Positions 8,198 to 15,747 of a stretch of 64,000 bases of DNA are shown here, piece by piece. Under the pieces are notes generated by a model, which saw nothing but the letters and a program-made list of their open reading frames with translations, did no database searches and was not told where the DNA came from. Each line of letters begins with the position of its first letter. Positions within the stretch are counted from its first letter, which is position 1. Made by a program: the position numbers and the translations under genes. Source of the DNA: Kineosporiaceae bacterium SCSIO 59966 (lineage in GTDB: Bacteria > Actinomycetota > Actinomycetes > Actinomycetales > SCSIO-59966); contig CP052876.1 of the NCBI GenBank assembly GCA_020881835.1, positions 2,728,001 to 2,792,000 on the forward strand, read 5' to 3'.

Positions 8198-8943
8198 CGG
8201 GCGAACGCGACGAGCGCCACCCCGGCCGCCTCGAGCCGGGTGCGGACCTGCCGGGCGACCTCGACCGCCCCGGGGGTGTCGCCGTGCACGCACACCGAGT
8301 CCGGGCGCACCACGAGCGGGTCGCCGTTGACGTCGGTGATCGGCTCGCCGGTGGCCATCGCCACGCAGCGCCGGGCGACCTCGTCCGGGTCGTCCAGGAC
8401 GGCGTCCGGCCGGCCGCGGGGGACGAGCGTGCCGTCCGGGGCGTAGGCGCGGTCGGCGAACGCCTCGTGGACGACGGGGAGGCCCTCCTCCTCGGCCCAG
8501 CGCAGCCACAGCGAGCCGGGCAGGCCCATCACGGCGAGCCCGGTGCCGTAGTCGCGGACGGCGCCCACGACGGCGGCGGCGTGCTCCTCGTCCTGGCCGG
8601 CCGCGTGGTAGAGGGCCCCGTGCGGCTTGACGTAGCGCACCCGGTCGCCCGCGGCCCGGGCGTGGCCGTCGAGGACGGCGATCTGGTCGAGCACCTGCCG
8701 TCGCAGGGTCGCCCCGTCCACCTCGACGCGACGGCGCCCGAACCCCTGCGGGTCCAGGTAGGAGACGTGGGCCCCGACGGCGACGCCGCGGGCCACCGCC
8801 GCCTCGCACACCCTGCGCATCGTGGTGTCGTCCCCGGCGTGGTAACCGCAGGCCACGTTGGCGCTGCTAACCAGCCCGAGCAGCGCGTCGTCGTCCCCGA
8901 CGCCCTCGCCGAGGTCGCAGTTAAGGTCCAGGGTCAGGCCCAC
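8194..8943 (-). CDS. pxpA: 5-oxoprolinase subunit PxpA (LamB/YcsF family)
   Basis: A 249-residue LamB/YcsF-family protein and first gene of the pxpABC operon. It starts MGLTLDLNCDLGEGVGDDDALLG, and shows the family blocks SSANVACGYHAGDD, GVAVGAHVSYLDPQGFGRR, VRYVKPHGALYH and VCVHGDTPGAVEVAR. PxpA is thought to carry the catalytic site for 5-oxoproline hydrolysis. The short gap to the divergent GGDEF gene (about 90 bp) probably holds both promoters; no clear operator was seen. Confidence 0.92.
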   Translation of the reverse strand: MGLTLDLNCDLGEGVGDDDALLGLVSSANVACGYHAGDDTTMRRVCEAAVARGVAVGAHVSYLDPQGFGRRRVEVDGATLRRQVLDQIAVLDGHARAAGDRVRYVKPHGALYHAAGQDEEHAAAVVGAVRDYGTGLAVMGLPGSLWLRWAEEEGLPVVHEAFADRAYAPDGTLVPRGRPDAVLDDPDEVARRCVAMATGEPITDVNGDPLVVRPDSVCVHGDTPGAVEVARQVRTRLEAAGVALVAFAR

Positions 8944-9036
8944 CGGTCCATTGTGGCGCCGCGGTCGCGGCCGCGGGGACTACGCCGGTCGGGTGATGCG
9001 CCCGGCCACTCGTACGGGCGCCGGGGCGGGACGCCG

Positions 9037-11214
9037 ATGCCCCTGGCCGTGAGACGTCCCGAGCAGGTCGCCCTCGCGGTGCTCGCTGCCGCGCTGCTCG
9101 GCTACGTCGTCCTCGGCGCGTCCGGACCCGAGCTGCCCGGCGTCTACGCGGCGATCGCGGTCGGTGCCCTGGTGACCGCGGCGACGGCGCTGCGACGGCA
9201 CCCGCCCGCGCGGCCCCGTCCGTGGCGGTGGGTGCTCGCCGGGATGACCGGCTGGGTGGCCGGCGACGTCCTCTGGGAGGTCGAGACCGGGCTGCTCGAG
9301 GTCACCGGCTTCCCGACCGGGGCGGACGTGCTGTACCTCGCCGGTTACCTGGCGCTCGGCGTCGGCGTCCTCACGATGGTGCCGCAGCGCGACCGCCGCT
9401 CGGACGTCGGCGACCTGCTCGACGCCGCCATCGTGACCGCGTGCGTGGCCGTGCCGCTGACGGTGTTCGTCCTGCTCCCGGCCGTGGAGGACCCCAGTCT
9501 CACGCCGCTGGGGGTGGTGGTGACGGCGGCCTACCCGCTGCTCGACCTGTTCCTGCTCGCCGTGCTCGTTCGGCTGCTGCACTCCACGGGCGCCCGGTCG
9601 GCGCCGGTGTGGCTGCTCACCGCCGCTGTGACCGCCGAGCTCGTCACCGACGTCTCCTACCAGGCCTGGACCCTGGCCACCGGGTTCGACCCGCAGTCGG
9701 TCTGGTTCGACGCCGGCTGGCTCCTGGGCTACCTGCTGCTGGCGGCCGCCCTGTGCCTGCGCACCGACGGCGCGGTCATTGCACGCCCGGCCCGGCTCGG
9801 CGAGGAGCCCTGGCGGGGCCGGCTCGCCGTCCTCGGCCTGGCGGGCGTCGTCCCGGTCGGCACCCTCGTCGTCGACGCGCTGACCGGCGAGCCGGTCCGG
9901 TGGCAGGTGCACGCCGTGGCCGCGCTCGTCGCGGTACTGCTCGTCGGCGCCCGGTTCGCCACCCTGCTGGCCCAGGTCCAGTCCGCTGCGCGAGAGCTCT
10001 CCCGGCTCGCCCGACACGACCCGTTGACCGGGGCGCCGAACCGGCGCAGCTGGGACCACGCGCTGCGCCGCGCCACCGACCGGGCCCGCCAGGACGGCCG
10101 GCCGCTCAGCGTCGCGATGCTCGACCTGGACCACTTCAAACGGTTCAACGACGAGCACGGCCACCTGGCCGGCGACACGCTGCTCCGCGAGGCGTTCACC
10201 GCCTGGCGGGACCACCTCGGCCCCGAGCACGTCATCGCCCGGTACGGCGGGGAGGAGTTCGCGCTGCTGTTCCCCGGGACCGACGTCTCGCAGACCCGCC
10301 GGCTGCTCACGCGGCTGCGCGCGGTCACGCCCCACCAGCAGACCTTCTCCGCCGGAGTCGCGCGCTGGGACCCCCGGACCCCACCGACGACCGCCCTGGA
10401 CGCCGCGGACGCCGCCCTGTACGAGGCCAAGCACCGCGGCCGGGACCGGGTGGTGGTCGCCCGGACGTCGACGGACGACGTCGGCGAGCCGCCACCGTTC
10501 GAGATCGTCGTCCAGCCGGTGGTCGAGCTGGCCACCGGCCAGGTGGTGGGGTACGAGGCCCTCCCCCGGTTCGCCGCCGACGAGGACGCCAGCACCGCCG
10601 TCGCCGCCGCGCACGACGCCGGCTACGGCGACCTGCTCGAGGCCGCGGTGCTGCGCGCCGCGCTGGCCCTCTCCGGCCGGCCGGAGGGCACCGACCTGTA
10701 CCTCGCCGTCAGCGCCTCGGCCGTGGACTCGGCCCGGTACCACGAACAGCTGCCCGACCGCCTCGACGGCGTCGTCCTCGGACTCACCGCGGACGACGAC
10801 GTCGTGGACTGGCCGGCCCGTGCGTCGCTGCTCGACGACCTGCGCCGTCGCGGGGCCCGCGTGGCCGTGAACGACCTGGGTGACGGCGCGGGGGACCTGG
10901 AGCGGTTCCTCACCGTCCGCCCGGACGTCGTGCGGCTCGCCTCCCGGCTCGTCGCCGGCGTCGCCGGCGACCCCGGTCGGCAGCGGCTCGTGGCGGCGGT
11001 CGCGCGACTGGTGGCCGAGTCGGGTGCGGCGGTCTGCGCCGACGGGGTCGACACGGCGGAGGACCTCGCCGCCCTGCGTGCCACCCGGGTGGCGCTGGTG
11101 CAGGGGGACGCGCTCGGCTCGGCCGCGGTGCACTGGGCCATCGGCCGTCCGCGGCAACCGGCCGCTCAGGTCGGCCCCGGACGGGACGGACCGGTCCTAG
11201 CATCGGGCACGTGA
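9037..11214 (+). CDS. Membrane diguanylate cyclase with degenerate EAL domain
   Basis: A 725-residue protein. About eight hydrophobic helices fill residues 1-320, then a GGDEF domain with an intact active site (RYGGEEF) and the LDLDHFKRFNDEHGHLAGD metal/substrate segment, so it should make c-di-GMP at the membrane. The residues before GGEEF read GPEH, so the RxxD inhibitory site is absent. The C-terminal EAL domain keeps YEAL but has lost most catalytic residues: the usual E-x-TE is GLTADD, the DD pair is ND, the KID lysine is replaced (VVRLA) and AEGVE reads ADGVD. It is therefore probably not a phosphodiesterase. The stop overlaps the next gene by 4 nt. Confidence 0.9.
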   Translation: MPLAVRRPEQVALAVLAAALLGYVVLGASGPELPGVYAAIAVGALVTAATALRRHPPARPRPWRWVLAGMTGWVAGDVLWEVETGLLEVTGFPTGADVLYLAGYLALGVGVLTMVPQRDRRSDVGDLLDAAIVTACVAVPLTVFVLLPAVEDPSLTPLGVVVTAAYPLLDLFLLAVLVRLLHSTGARSAPVWLLTAAVTAELVTDVSYQAWTLATGFDPQSVWFDAGWLLGYLLLAAALCLRTDGAVIARPARLGEEPWRGRLAVLGLAGVVPVGTLVVDALTGEPVRWQVHAVAALVAVLLVGARFATLLAQVQSAARELSRLARHDPLTGAPNRRSWDHALRRATDRARQDGRPLSVAMLDLDHFKRFNDEHGHLAGDTLLREAFTAWRDHLGPEHVIARYGGEEFALLFPGTDVSQTRRLLTRLRAVTPHQQTFSAGVARWDPRTPPTTALDAADAALYEAKHRGRDRVVVARTSTDDVGEPPPFEIVVQPVVELATGQVVGYEALPRFAADEDASTAVAAAHDAGYGDLLEAAVLRAALALSGRPEGTDLYLAVSASAVDSARYHEQLPDRLDGVVLGLTADDDVVDWPARASLLDDLRRRGARVAVNDLGDGAGDLERFLTVRPDVVRLASRLVAGVAGDPGRQRLVAAVARLVAESGAAVCADGVDTAEDLAALRATRVALVQGDALGSAAVHWAIGRPRQPAAQVGPGRDGPVLASGT

Positions 11215-12638
11215 CGGCGGGACCCGGCCAGCGTGCGGTGAGCGAGCGTGCGGTGGGCGAGCGTGCCGTGAGCGAGCGTGCCGTGGGCGAGCTGCACGCC
11301 GCCCTCCCGGCCGACGTCGTCCTGACCGACCCGGCGAGCACCGACGCCTACCGGCGGGACCACGCCGGGTTCGGCCCGGCCGGCGTCCCGCTGTGCGTGG
11401 TCCGCCCCACCTCTACCGAGCAGGTGCAGGAAGTGCTCCGCTGGGCCACCCGGCACCGGGTCCCCGTCGTGCCGCAGGGCGCGCGGAGCGGCCTGTCCGG
11501 TGGGGCGAACGCCGTGGACGGGTGCGTCGTCGTCTCGATGACCCGGATGGACCGCATCCTCGAGATCGACCCCGTGGACCAGGTGGCGGTCGTCGAGCCG
11601 GGCGTCGTCAACGCGGTGCTCTCGCGAGCCGTCCTCGAGCAGGGGCTGTTCTACCCGCCCGACCCGTCGTCGTGGGAGATCTCGACGATCGGCGGCAACA
11701 TCGCCACCAACGCCGGAGGCCTGTGCTGCGTCAAGTACGGGGTGACCACCGACTACGTCCGCGGCCTCGACGTCGTCCTCGCCGACGGGCGGCTGCTGCG
11801 GACCGGACGACGGACGGCGAAGGGCGTCGCCGGGCTGGACCTCACCCGCCTGGTCGTCGGCTCGGAGGGGACGTTGGGTGTCGTCACCCGGGCCACGCTG
11901 TCGCTGCGCCCGGCGCCGCCGCCTGCCCTCACCGTCGCGGCCGTGTTCGGCGCCGTCCCCGCCGCGCTGGCGGCCGCCAACCGCATCATGTCCAGCGGCC
12001 TGTCGCCGTCACTGCTGGAGTACCTCGACGCGACGACCGTCGCGGCGGTGCAGGCCCTTCGCGACATGGGGCTGCCGCCGGACGCCAGCGCGATGCTCAT
12101 CGCCCAGTCCGACCGGGCCGGGCTCGCCGAGCAGGACGTCGCCGAGATGGGACGCATCTGCGCCGACGAGGGAGCCGTGGACGTCGCGGTCGCCTCGGAC
12201 GCCGAGGAGTCGGCGCTGCTGCTGACCGCCCGCAGGATGGCGATCACAGCGCTGGAGCAGTTCGGCACGCTGCTCGTCGACGACGTGGCGGTGCCTCGCG
12301 CCAGGCTGGCCGACCTGCTCGCCGGTCTGGAACGGATCGCCGGGGAGCGCGACGTCCGGATCGCCTGCCCGGCGCACGTCGGCGACGGCAACACCCACCC
12401 CACGGTCGTGTTCGACCCAACCGACCCCGCAGCGGCCGAGCGGGCGCAGCTCGCGTTCGCCGACGTCATGCGGCTCGGGCTGTCTCTCGGAGGAACCATC
12501 ACCGGGGAGCACGGCGTGGGGCAGCTCAAGCGCTCCCTGCTGCGCACCGAGCTCGGCGAGGTCTCCCACGACCTGCAGCAGAGCATCAAGGACCTGTTCG
12601 ACCCCCTCGGCATCCTCAACCCCGGCAAGGCCCTCTAA
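11211..12638 (+). CDS. GlcD-like FAD-binding oxidase
   Basis: A 475-residue flavoprotein of the glycolate oxidase/D-lactate dehydrogenase (GlcD) family. The FAD-binding PCMH domain shows VPQGARSGLSGGANAVDG, PDPSSWEISTIGGNIATNAGG and VVGSEGTLGVVT. The FAD-linked C-terminal domain shows HVGDGNTHPTVVFD and GEHGVGQLKR, which carry the substrate-binding His residues. It should oxidise a 2-hydroxyacid; which one is open. The GTG start overlaps the preceding stop by 4 nt. Four 15-bp tandem repeats near the start (bases 11231-11290) encode RAVSERAVGE twice and offer several in-frame GTG codons, so the true start could be up to ~25 residues later. Confidence 0.88.
   Translation: MTAGPGQRAVSERAVGERAVSERAVGELHAALPADVVLTDPASTDAYRRDHAGFGPAGVPLCVVRPTSTEQVQEVLRWATRHRVPVVPQGARSGLSGGANAVDGCVVVSMTRMDRILEIDPVDQVAVVEPGVVNAVLSRAVLEQGLFYPPDPSSWEISTIGGNIATNAGGLCCVKYGVTTDYVRGLDVVLADGRLLRTGRRTAKGVAGLDLTRLVVGSEGTLGVVTRATLSLRPAPPPALTVAAVFGAVPAALAAANRIMSSGLSPSLLEYLDATTVAAVQALRDMGLPPDASAMLIAQSDRAGLAEQDVAEMGRICADEGAVDVAVASDAEESALLLTARRMAITALEQFGTLLVDDVAVPRARLADLLAGLERIAGERDVRIACPAHVGDGNTHPTVVFDPTDPAAAERAQLAFADVMRLGLSLGGTITGEHGVGQLKRSLLRTELGEVSHDLQQSIKDLFDPLGILNPGKAL
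11231..11290. repeat. 15-bp tandem repeat, four copies
   Basis: Four consecutive 15-mers of the form GCGTGC(G/C)GTG(A/G)GCGA lie within the first codons of the FAD oxidase gene. Copies 1/2 and 3/4 differ at the same two positions, which suggests the array doubled as a 30-bp block. Every copy contains an in-frame GTG. Confidence 0.9.
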
Positions 12639-12656
12639 CCCCCGGCCCACTCCCCC

Positions 12657-13225
12657 GTGATCATGCAATCCCGCCACCCCACCCCTTCCGTGATCATGCA
12701 ATCCCGCCACCCTGCCCACCCTCCCCGTGATCATGCAATCCCGCCACCCTGCAGCGTCACCAATTGCCTGCACAATGCTGAGCTGGCGGCACGACACGCC
12801 GGAAAACATGAAAGAAACCCAGCATTCTGCTGACGGACGCTGAGGCTCCCCGCGAGTCCACCGGCTCACCTAGGTGGTTGTCATGTCCAGAATGATCCGA
12901 CCGGGACTACGGAGTGCGGCACGTACGGAACCAAGGCGTGGTCATCCCAGAGCCACGCGTGATGAGTCGTTACGCGCCGTCCTCAGGAGGACAGCGTCCC
13001 CAGCAGCGGACGTGTGCGCCAAGACACTTGGCGGCAGGGGGGCGGACCGCAACAATCGCCTGAGTCCCCTCCGGCCACTCAGGAACTACGCCGCAAATGA
13101 GCAGGACCGAGAGCGTCGGACCATCACTACAGAAACGTACAGCATTTTGCGATGCAAACCTCGGGTACGGGTGGCGGGATTGCATGATCACGGAGAGGAC
13201 GGGGGTGGCGGAATTGCATGATCAC
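12657..13225. repeat. 22-nt repeat cluster 1 (3 forward, 2 reverse copies)
   Basis: Copies of a 22-nt motif (core TGATCATGCAATCCCGCC, preceded by G and followed by ACC) occur forward at 12657, 12690 and 12727. Reverse-complement copies occur at 13170 and 13204; the last has one change (GGAATTGC). Inside the arms sit GCACAATGCTG (12770), 21 nt after the innermost forward copy, and CAGCATTTTGC (13140), 19 nt before the first reverse copy, making the whole block symmetric. CAGCATTCTGC also occurs at 12820. A second cluster of the same kind lies at 42.6-43.1 kb. Confidence 0.9.
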
Positions 13226-13260
13226 GGGGGGAGGGCGCGATGGGGTTCGAGAACGTGAAG

Positions 13261-13296
13261 GGCCCCGTCCGGCGGGGGGGGCGCCAGGACGGGGCC
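13261..13296 (-). terminator. Terminator-like hairpin after the HBHA-like gene
   Basis: A perfect 10-bp stem GGCCCCGTCC/GGACGGGGCC encloses a loop that is itself a short GGCG/CGCC stem. It lies about 65 bp beyond the stop of the minus-strand HBHA-like gene. A second hairpin, CCGAGGC/GCCTCGG (13323-13346), lies closer to the stop. No T tract follows, as is common in high-GC actinomycetes. Confidence 0.6.
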
Positions 13297-13360
13297 TGAC
13301 CCCGGGTCAGTGACCCAGGGGACCGAGGCCGGGGGGGCAGCCTCGGAACTCGGAGGACTC

Positions 13361-13975
13361 TCAGTCCCCTACTTTACCGGCAGCGGCCTCGGTCGCCTCA
13401 GCCGCGGCCTCGGCGGTCTTGGCGGCGGACGTCGCGGCGCCCTTGGCGGCCGTCCTGGTCGCCGCGGCACGCTTGCGAGTGGTCCTCGCCGTGCGCTTGG
13501 CCGCCGCCTGGGTGCCCGTGGTACCCGTGCGCGTGGTCCGCCGTGCCTGCTCGGTGGCCTCGCCGGCCTCCCGGGTCGCGGTCGTCACCGTGGCCTTGAC
13601 GGCGGTCTCGACGTCCTCGGCGCCCCGACGCACTGTCGTCACGGCGGCCTTGGTGCGGGACACCGCCGTCTTGCCCTGGGCGAGCAGCTCCTGGGTGGCC
13701 CGCTGGTGGCGGATACGCTCGACGAGCCTCTTGCCGCGCTCAGACAGGCCCTCGTAGGCCTCCTCGACCCGCCCCGCGGCCTCCAGGCCCTTGGTGATCG
13801 CGAACGTCGGCGCGTGCTGCACGCGGTCGGACACCTTGCCCACCTCGAGCTCGGCCCGGACCTTCGCGGCGCGGGCCTGCGCCTCGCGCAGCCGCTCGAC
13901 GGCCAGGTCCGTGACGCCTACGACGGCGTAGCCGGTGTCGGCGGCGGTCTTCTTGATCTCGTCGGTGATCGGCAT
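13361..13975 (-). CDS. Heparin-binding-haemagglutinin-like protein
   Basis: A 204-residue, highly charged helical protein. The N-terminus MPITDEIKKTAADTGYAVVG, the VTDLAVERLREAQARA helix and the ERGKRLVERIRHQ helix match the coiled-coil half of actinobacterial HBHA-like proteins. The C-terminal ~80 residues are a Lys/Arg/Ala/Thr-rich tail (TARTTRKRAAATRTAAKG and similar). In mycobacteria the corresponding tail binds heparan sulphate and the protein also associates with lipid droplets; adhesion should not be assumed in a free-living species. The ATG lies 1 nt after the stop of the XRE gene, matching the Rv0474-Rv0475 arrangement of Mycobacterium. Two hairpins follow the gene. Confidence 0.8.
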   Translation of the reverse strand: MPITDEIKKTAADTGYAVVGVTDLAVERLREAQARAAKVRAELEVGKVSDRVQHAPTFAITKGLEAAGRVEEAYEGLSERGKRLVERIRHQRATQELLAQGKTAVSRTKAAVTTVRRGAEDVETAVKATVTTATREAGEATEQARRTTRTGTTGTQAAAKRTARTTRKRAAATRTAAKGAATSAAKTAEAAAEATEAAAGKVGD

Positions 13976-13976
13976 G

Positions 13977-14585
13977 TCAGTTTCCTCCTTCGGACGCCGG
14001 ACGCTTGGCCGGCGTGCGTGTACGGGTGGTGGCCGTCTTCGTCGAAGTCCGCTTCGTCGCAGCCCGCTTCGCCCCGGTCCGCGTCGTCGCAGCCGGTTTC
14101 GGAGTGATCCGCTTGGTCCCGGTCTGCTTGGTCCCGGTCTGCTTCGTCGCGGTCGCCCGCCGCCTGCTCTGGCGCGTGGCCTGCGCGCCAGCCGCTCCGG
14201 CCAGCGCCTCGTCGACGGCCTCGACGACGCCCTGCGACGCAGCACCCTCCCGCTCGTTCTCGGTCCGGAAGGTCGTGTAGATGTCGAGCAAAACCTGACG
14301 CTGTCGCTCGGTGAGGTGGGGGTCGGCGAGCACGGCGGTCTCCACCTCGATCCGGTCGCCGTGGTCCTCGAGCAGGCCAGCCCGGACGTAGAGCGCCTCG
14401 GCGGAGATGCGCAGCCCCTTCGCGATCTGCTGCAGCACCTCAGCGCTCGGCTTGCGCAGCCCGCGCTCCACCTGGCTGAGGTACGGGTTGGACACCCCGG
14501 CGGCCTCAGCGAGCTGACGCAGGGACAGCTTCGCGGACTCACGCTGCTCCCGCAGGTAGTCACCGAGCTGCTCGGTCACCCTCAT
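13977..14585 (-). CDS. XRE-family regulator paired with the HBHA-like gene
   Basis: About 202 residues. An XRE helix-turn-helix occupies residues 1-75 (LGDYLREQRESAKLSLRQLA, then AGVSNPYLSQVERGLRKPS), followed by a helical linker and, from about residue 125, a Thr/Lys/Arg/Ala-rich tail with repeats such as TKQTGTKQTGTK. The tail resembles that of the downstream HBHA-like protein. The gene order matches Rv0474/hbhA. Two ATG codons 9 nt apart (14594 and 14585) are possible. The GGGGG run sits too close to the first and about 10 nt from the second, so the second was used. It probably regulates its own operon. Confidence 0.85.
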   Translation of the reverse strand: MRVTEQLGDYLREQRESAKLSLRQLAEAAGVSNPYLSQVERGLRKPSAEVLQQIAKGLRISAEALYVRAGLLEDHGDRIEVETAVLADPHLTERQRQVLLDIYTTFRTENEREGAASQGVVEAVDEALAGAAGAQATRQSRRRATATKQTGTKQTGTKRITPKPAATTRTGAKRAATKRTSTKTATTRTRTPAKRPASEGGN

Positions 14586-14907
14586 CGCCGACATGCCCCC
14601 ATGGTGCTATCTACAGCAAGCAAATGCAAGCCCAGAGCAAGCACGAACCGCGGTGAGCCCAGCTGCGTGTGGGCTCACTGGCTGCGCACCGCGCGCTACC
14701 GACCGACGATTGGCGTCATTGCGGCATGGCCGGTCGGACCACGGTGCCGGGATGCTCGACGAGCAGGGCCGCGAGCCCCCGCGCCTCTGTTCCCCGGCAG
14801 GGCGCGGGGGTCTCGCACACCACAGCCGCAGGCCACAGCCGCGCACCGAGCACCCAGCACCAAGCACCAAGCACCGCACGTCGGGCGCCTCTGCCAGGAT
14901 TCGCCGC
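14586..14907. promoter_or_regulatory. Divergent regulatory region of the XRE operon
   Basis: No gene was found in this 322-bp stretch. Three GCAAG motifs (14616, 14626, 14637; CTTGC on the minus strand) spaced 10-11 bp lie about 30-55 bp upstream of the XRE gene. That helical phasing makes them a candidate operator for its own product. Near the other end, a run of AGCACC(A/C) microrepeats (about 14844-14878) precedes the beta-keto acid cleavage gene. Confidence 0.35.
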
Positions 14908-15747
14908 ATGACCGGCACGCTCATCACTGTCGCCCCGACCGGGGCCGAGGTCGACAAGGCCCAGTGGCCCCAGCTGCCGACCAGCCTCGAGGAGCTCGTC
15001 ACCGAGGCCCAGGCGTGCGAGGCCGCCGGGGCTGCGATGGTCCACGTGCACATCCGGGACGACGAGCACCGCCCGACCCTGGACCTCGGCCGCCTGAAGG
15101 CCACCGTCGAGGCTCTCCGGGAGCAGACCTCCCTCGTCGTCCAGCTGTCCACCGGGGGAAGCGTCCACGACAGCCTCGACAGCCGCCTGCGGGTGCTCGA
15201 CGCACTGCCGGACTCCTGCTCGCTGACCTGCGGCAGCGTGAACTTCGGCGACGACGTCTTCCTCAATCCCTGGCACCTCATGTCGGACCTGTACGTCCAG
15301 GCCCGGGAGCGGCAGATCGTGCCGGAGTTCGAGATCTTCGACCTCGGACACGTCGCCTCGCTGCGCCGCCTCATCGACACCCACGGCCTCCCGTTCGGCG
15401 GGCGCGTCCACGTCGACCTCGTCACCGGCGTCCCTGGCGGGATGCCGGGGACGACGCACGCGGTGGTGGCCGCGGTGCAGATGCTGCCGGCGGAGGTCAC
15501 CTCCTGGTCGGCCACCGGGATCGGACGCAGCCACCTGCCGGTGATGGCCGCGGCCCTGTCCCTCGGCGGGCACCTGCGGGTCGGCATGGAGGACAATCTC
15601 ATGTACGACCGCGGCCGGCCGGTCTCCGGCAACGTCGAGCTCGTCGAGCGGGCAGCCCGGTTGTCCACTGAGCTGCAACGACCGCCGCTGTCGACCGACG
15701 AGGCGCGTACTCTGCTGGGTACCACCGACCGGAGGGGAACGTCGTGA
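14908..15747 (+). CDS. Beta-keto acid cleavage enzyme (BKACE, 3-keto-5-aminohexanoate cleavage family)
   Basis: A 279-residue TIM-barrel Zn enzyme of the BKACE family (formerly DUF849), which condenses acetyl-CoA with a beta-keto acid to give acetoacetate and a new acyl-CoA. Motifs include ITVAPTGAEV at the N-terminus, AGAAMVHVHIRDDEHRPTLD with the HxH metal ligands and catalytic Arg region, SLTCGSVNFGDDVF, and HLRVGMEDNLMYDRG near residue 225, which contains the VGxED signature. The keto acid used cannot be told. The ATG was chosen where homology begins. The stop overlaps the RsiG-like gene by 4 nt, an unexpected partner. Confidence 0.87.
   Translation: MTGTLITVAPTGAEVDKAQWPQLPTSLEELVTEAQACEAAGAAMVHVHIRDDEHRPTLDLGRLKATVEALREQTSLVVQLSTGGSVHDSLDSRLRVLDALPDSCSLTCGSVNFGDDVFLNPWHLMSDLYVQARERQIVPEFEIFDLGHVASLRRLIDTHGLPFGGRVHVDLVTGVPGGMPGTTHAVVAAVQMLPAEVTSWSATGIGRSHLPVMAAALSLGGHLRVGMEDNLMYDRGRPVSGNVELVERAARLSTELQRPPLSTDEARTLLGTTDRRGTS

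Larger units (their letters stand above)
12639..13360. other. Gene-poor interval between convergent genes
   Basis: No supported coding gene was found here. The interval holds the first cluster of 22-nt repeats (three forward, two reverse), a central ~420-bp segment with visibly lower GC than its surroundings, and two hairpins beyond the end of the HBHA-like gene. Short open frames exist on both strands but lack homology, good ribosome sites or typical codon use. Several simply start in the repeat, which contains GTG and ATG in frame. Confidence 0.6.

Noticed and set aside
12657-12748. Three evenly oriented repeats resembling a CRISPR array
   Set aside because: Spacers are only 11 and 15 nt, C-rich and alike, the copies continue in inverted orientation, and no cas gene is present.
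12970-13191. A minus-strand frame beginning MIMQSRHP in repeat cluster 1
   Set aside because: Its start is simply the 22-nt repeat read as codons; the same false start recurs at cluster 2.
12874-13221. A 115-residue plus-strand frame inside repeat cluster 1
   Set aside because: No ribosome site or family, and its end is encoded by the reverse 22-nt repeats.
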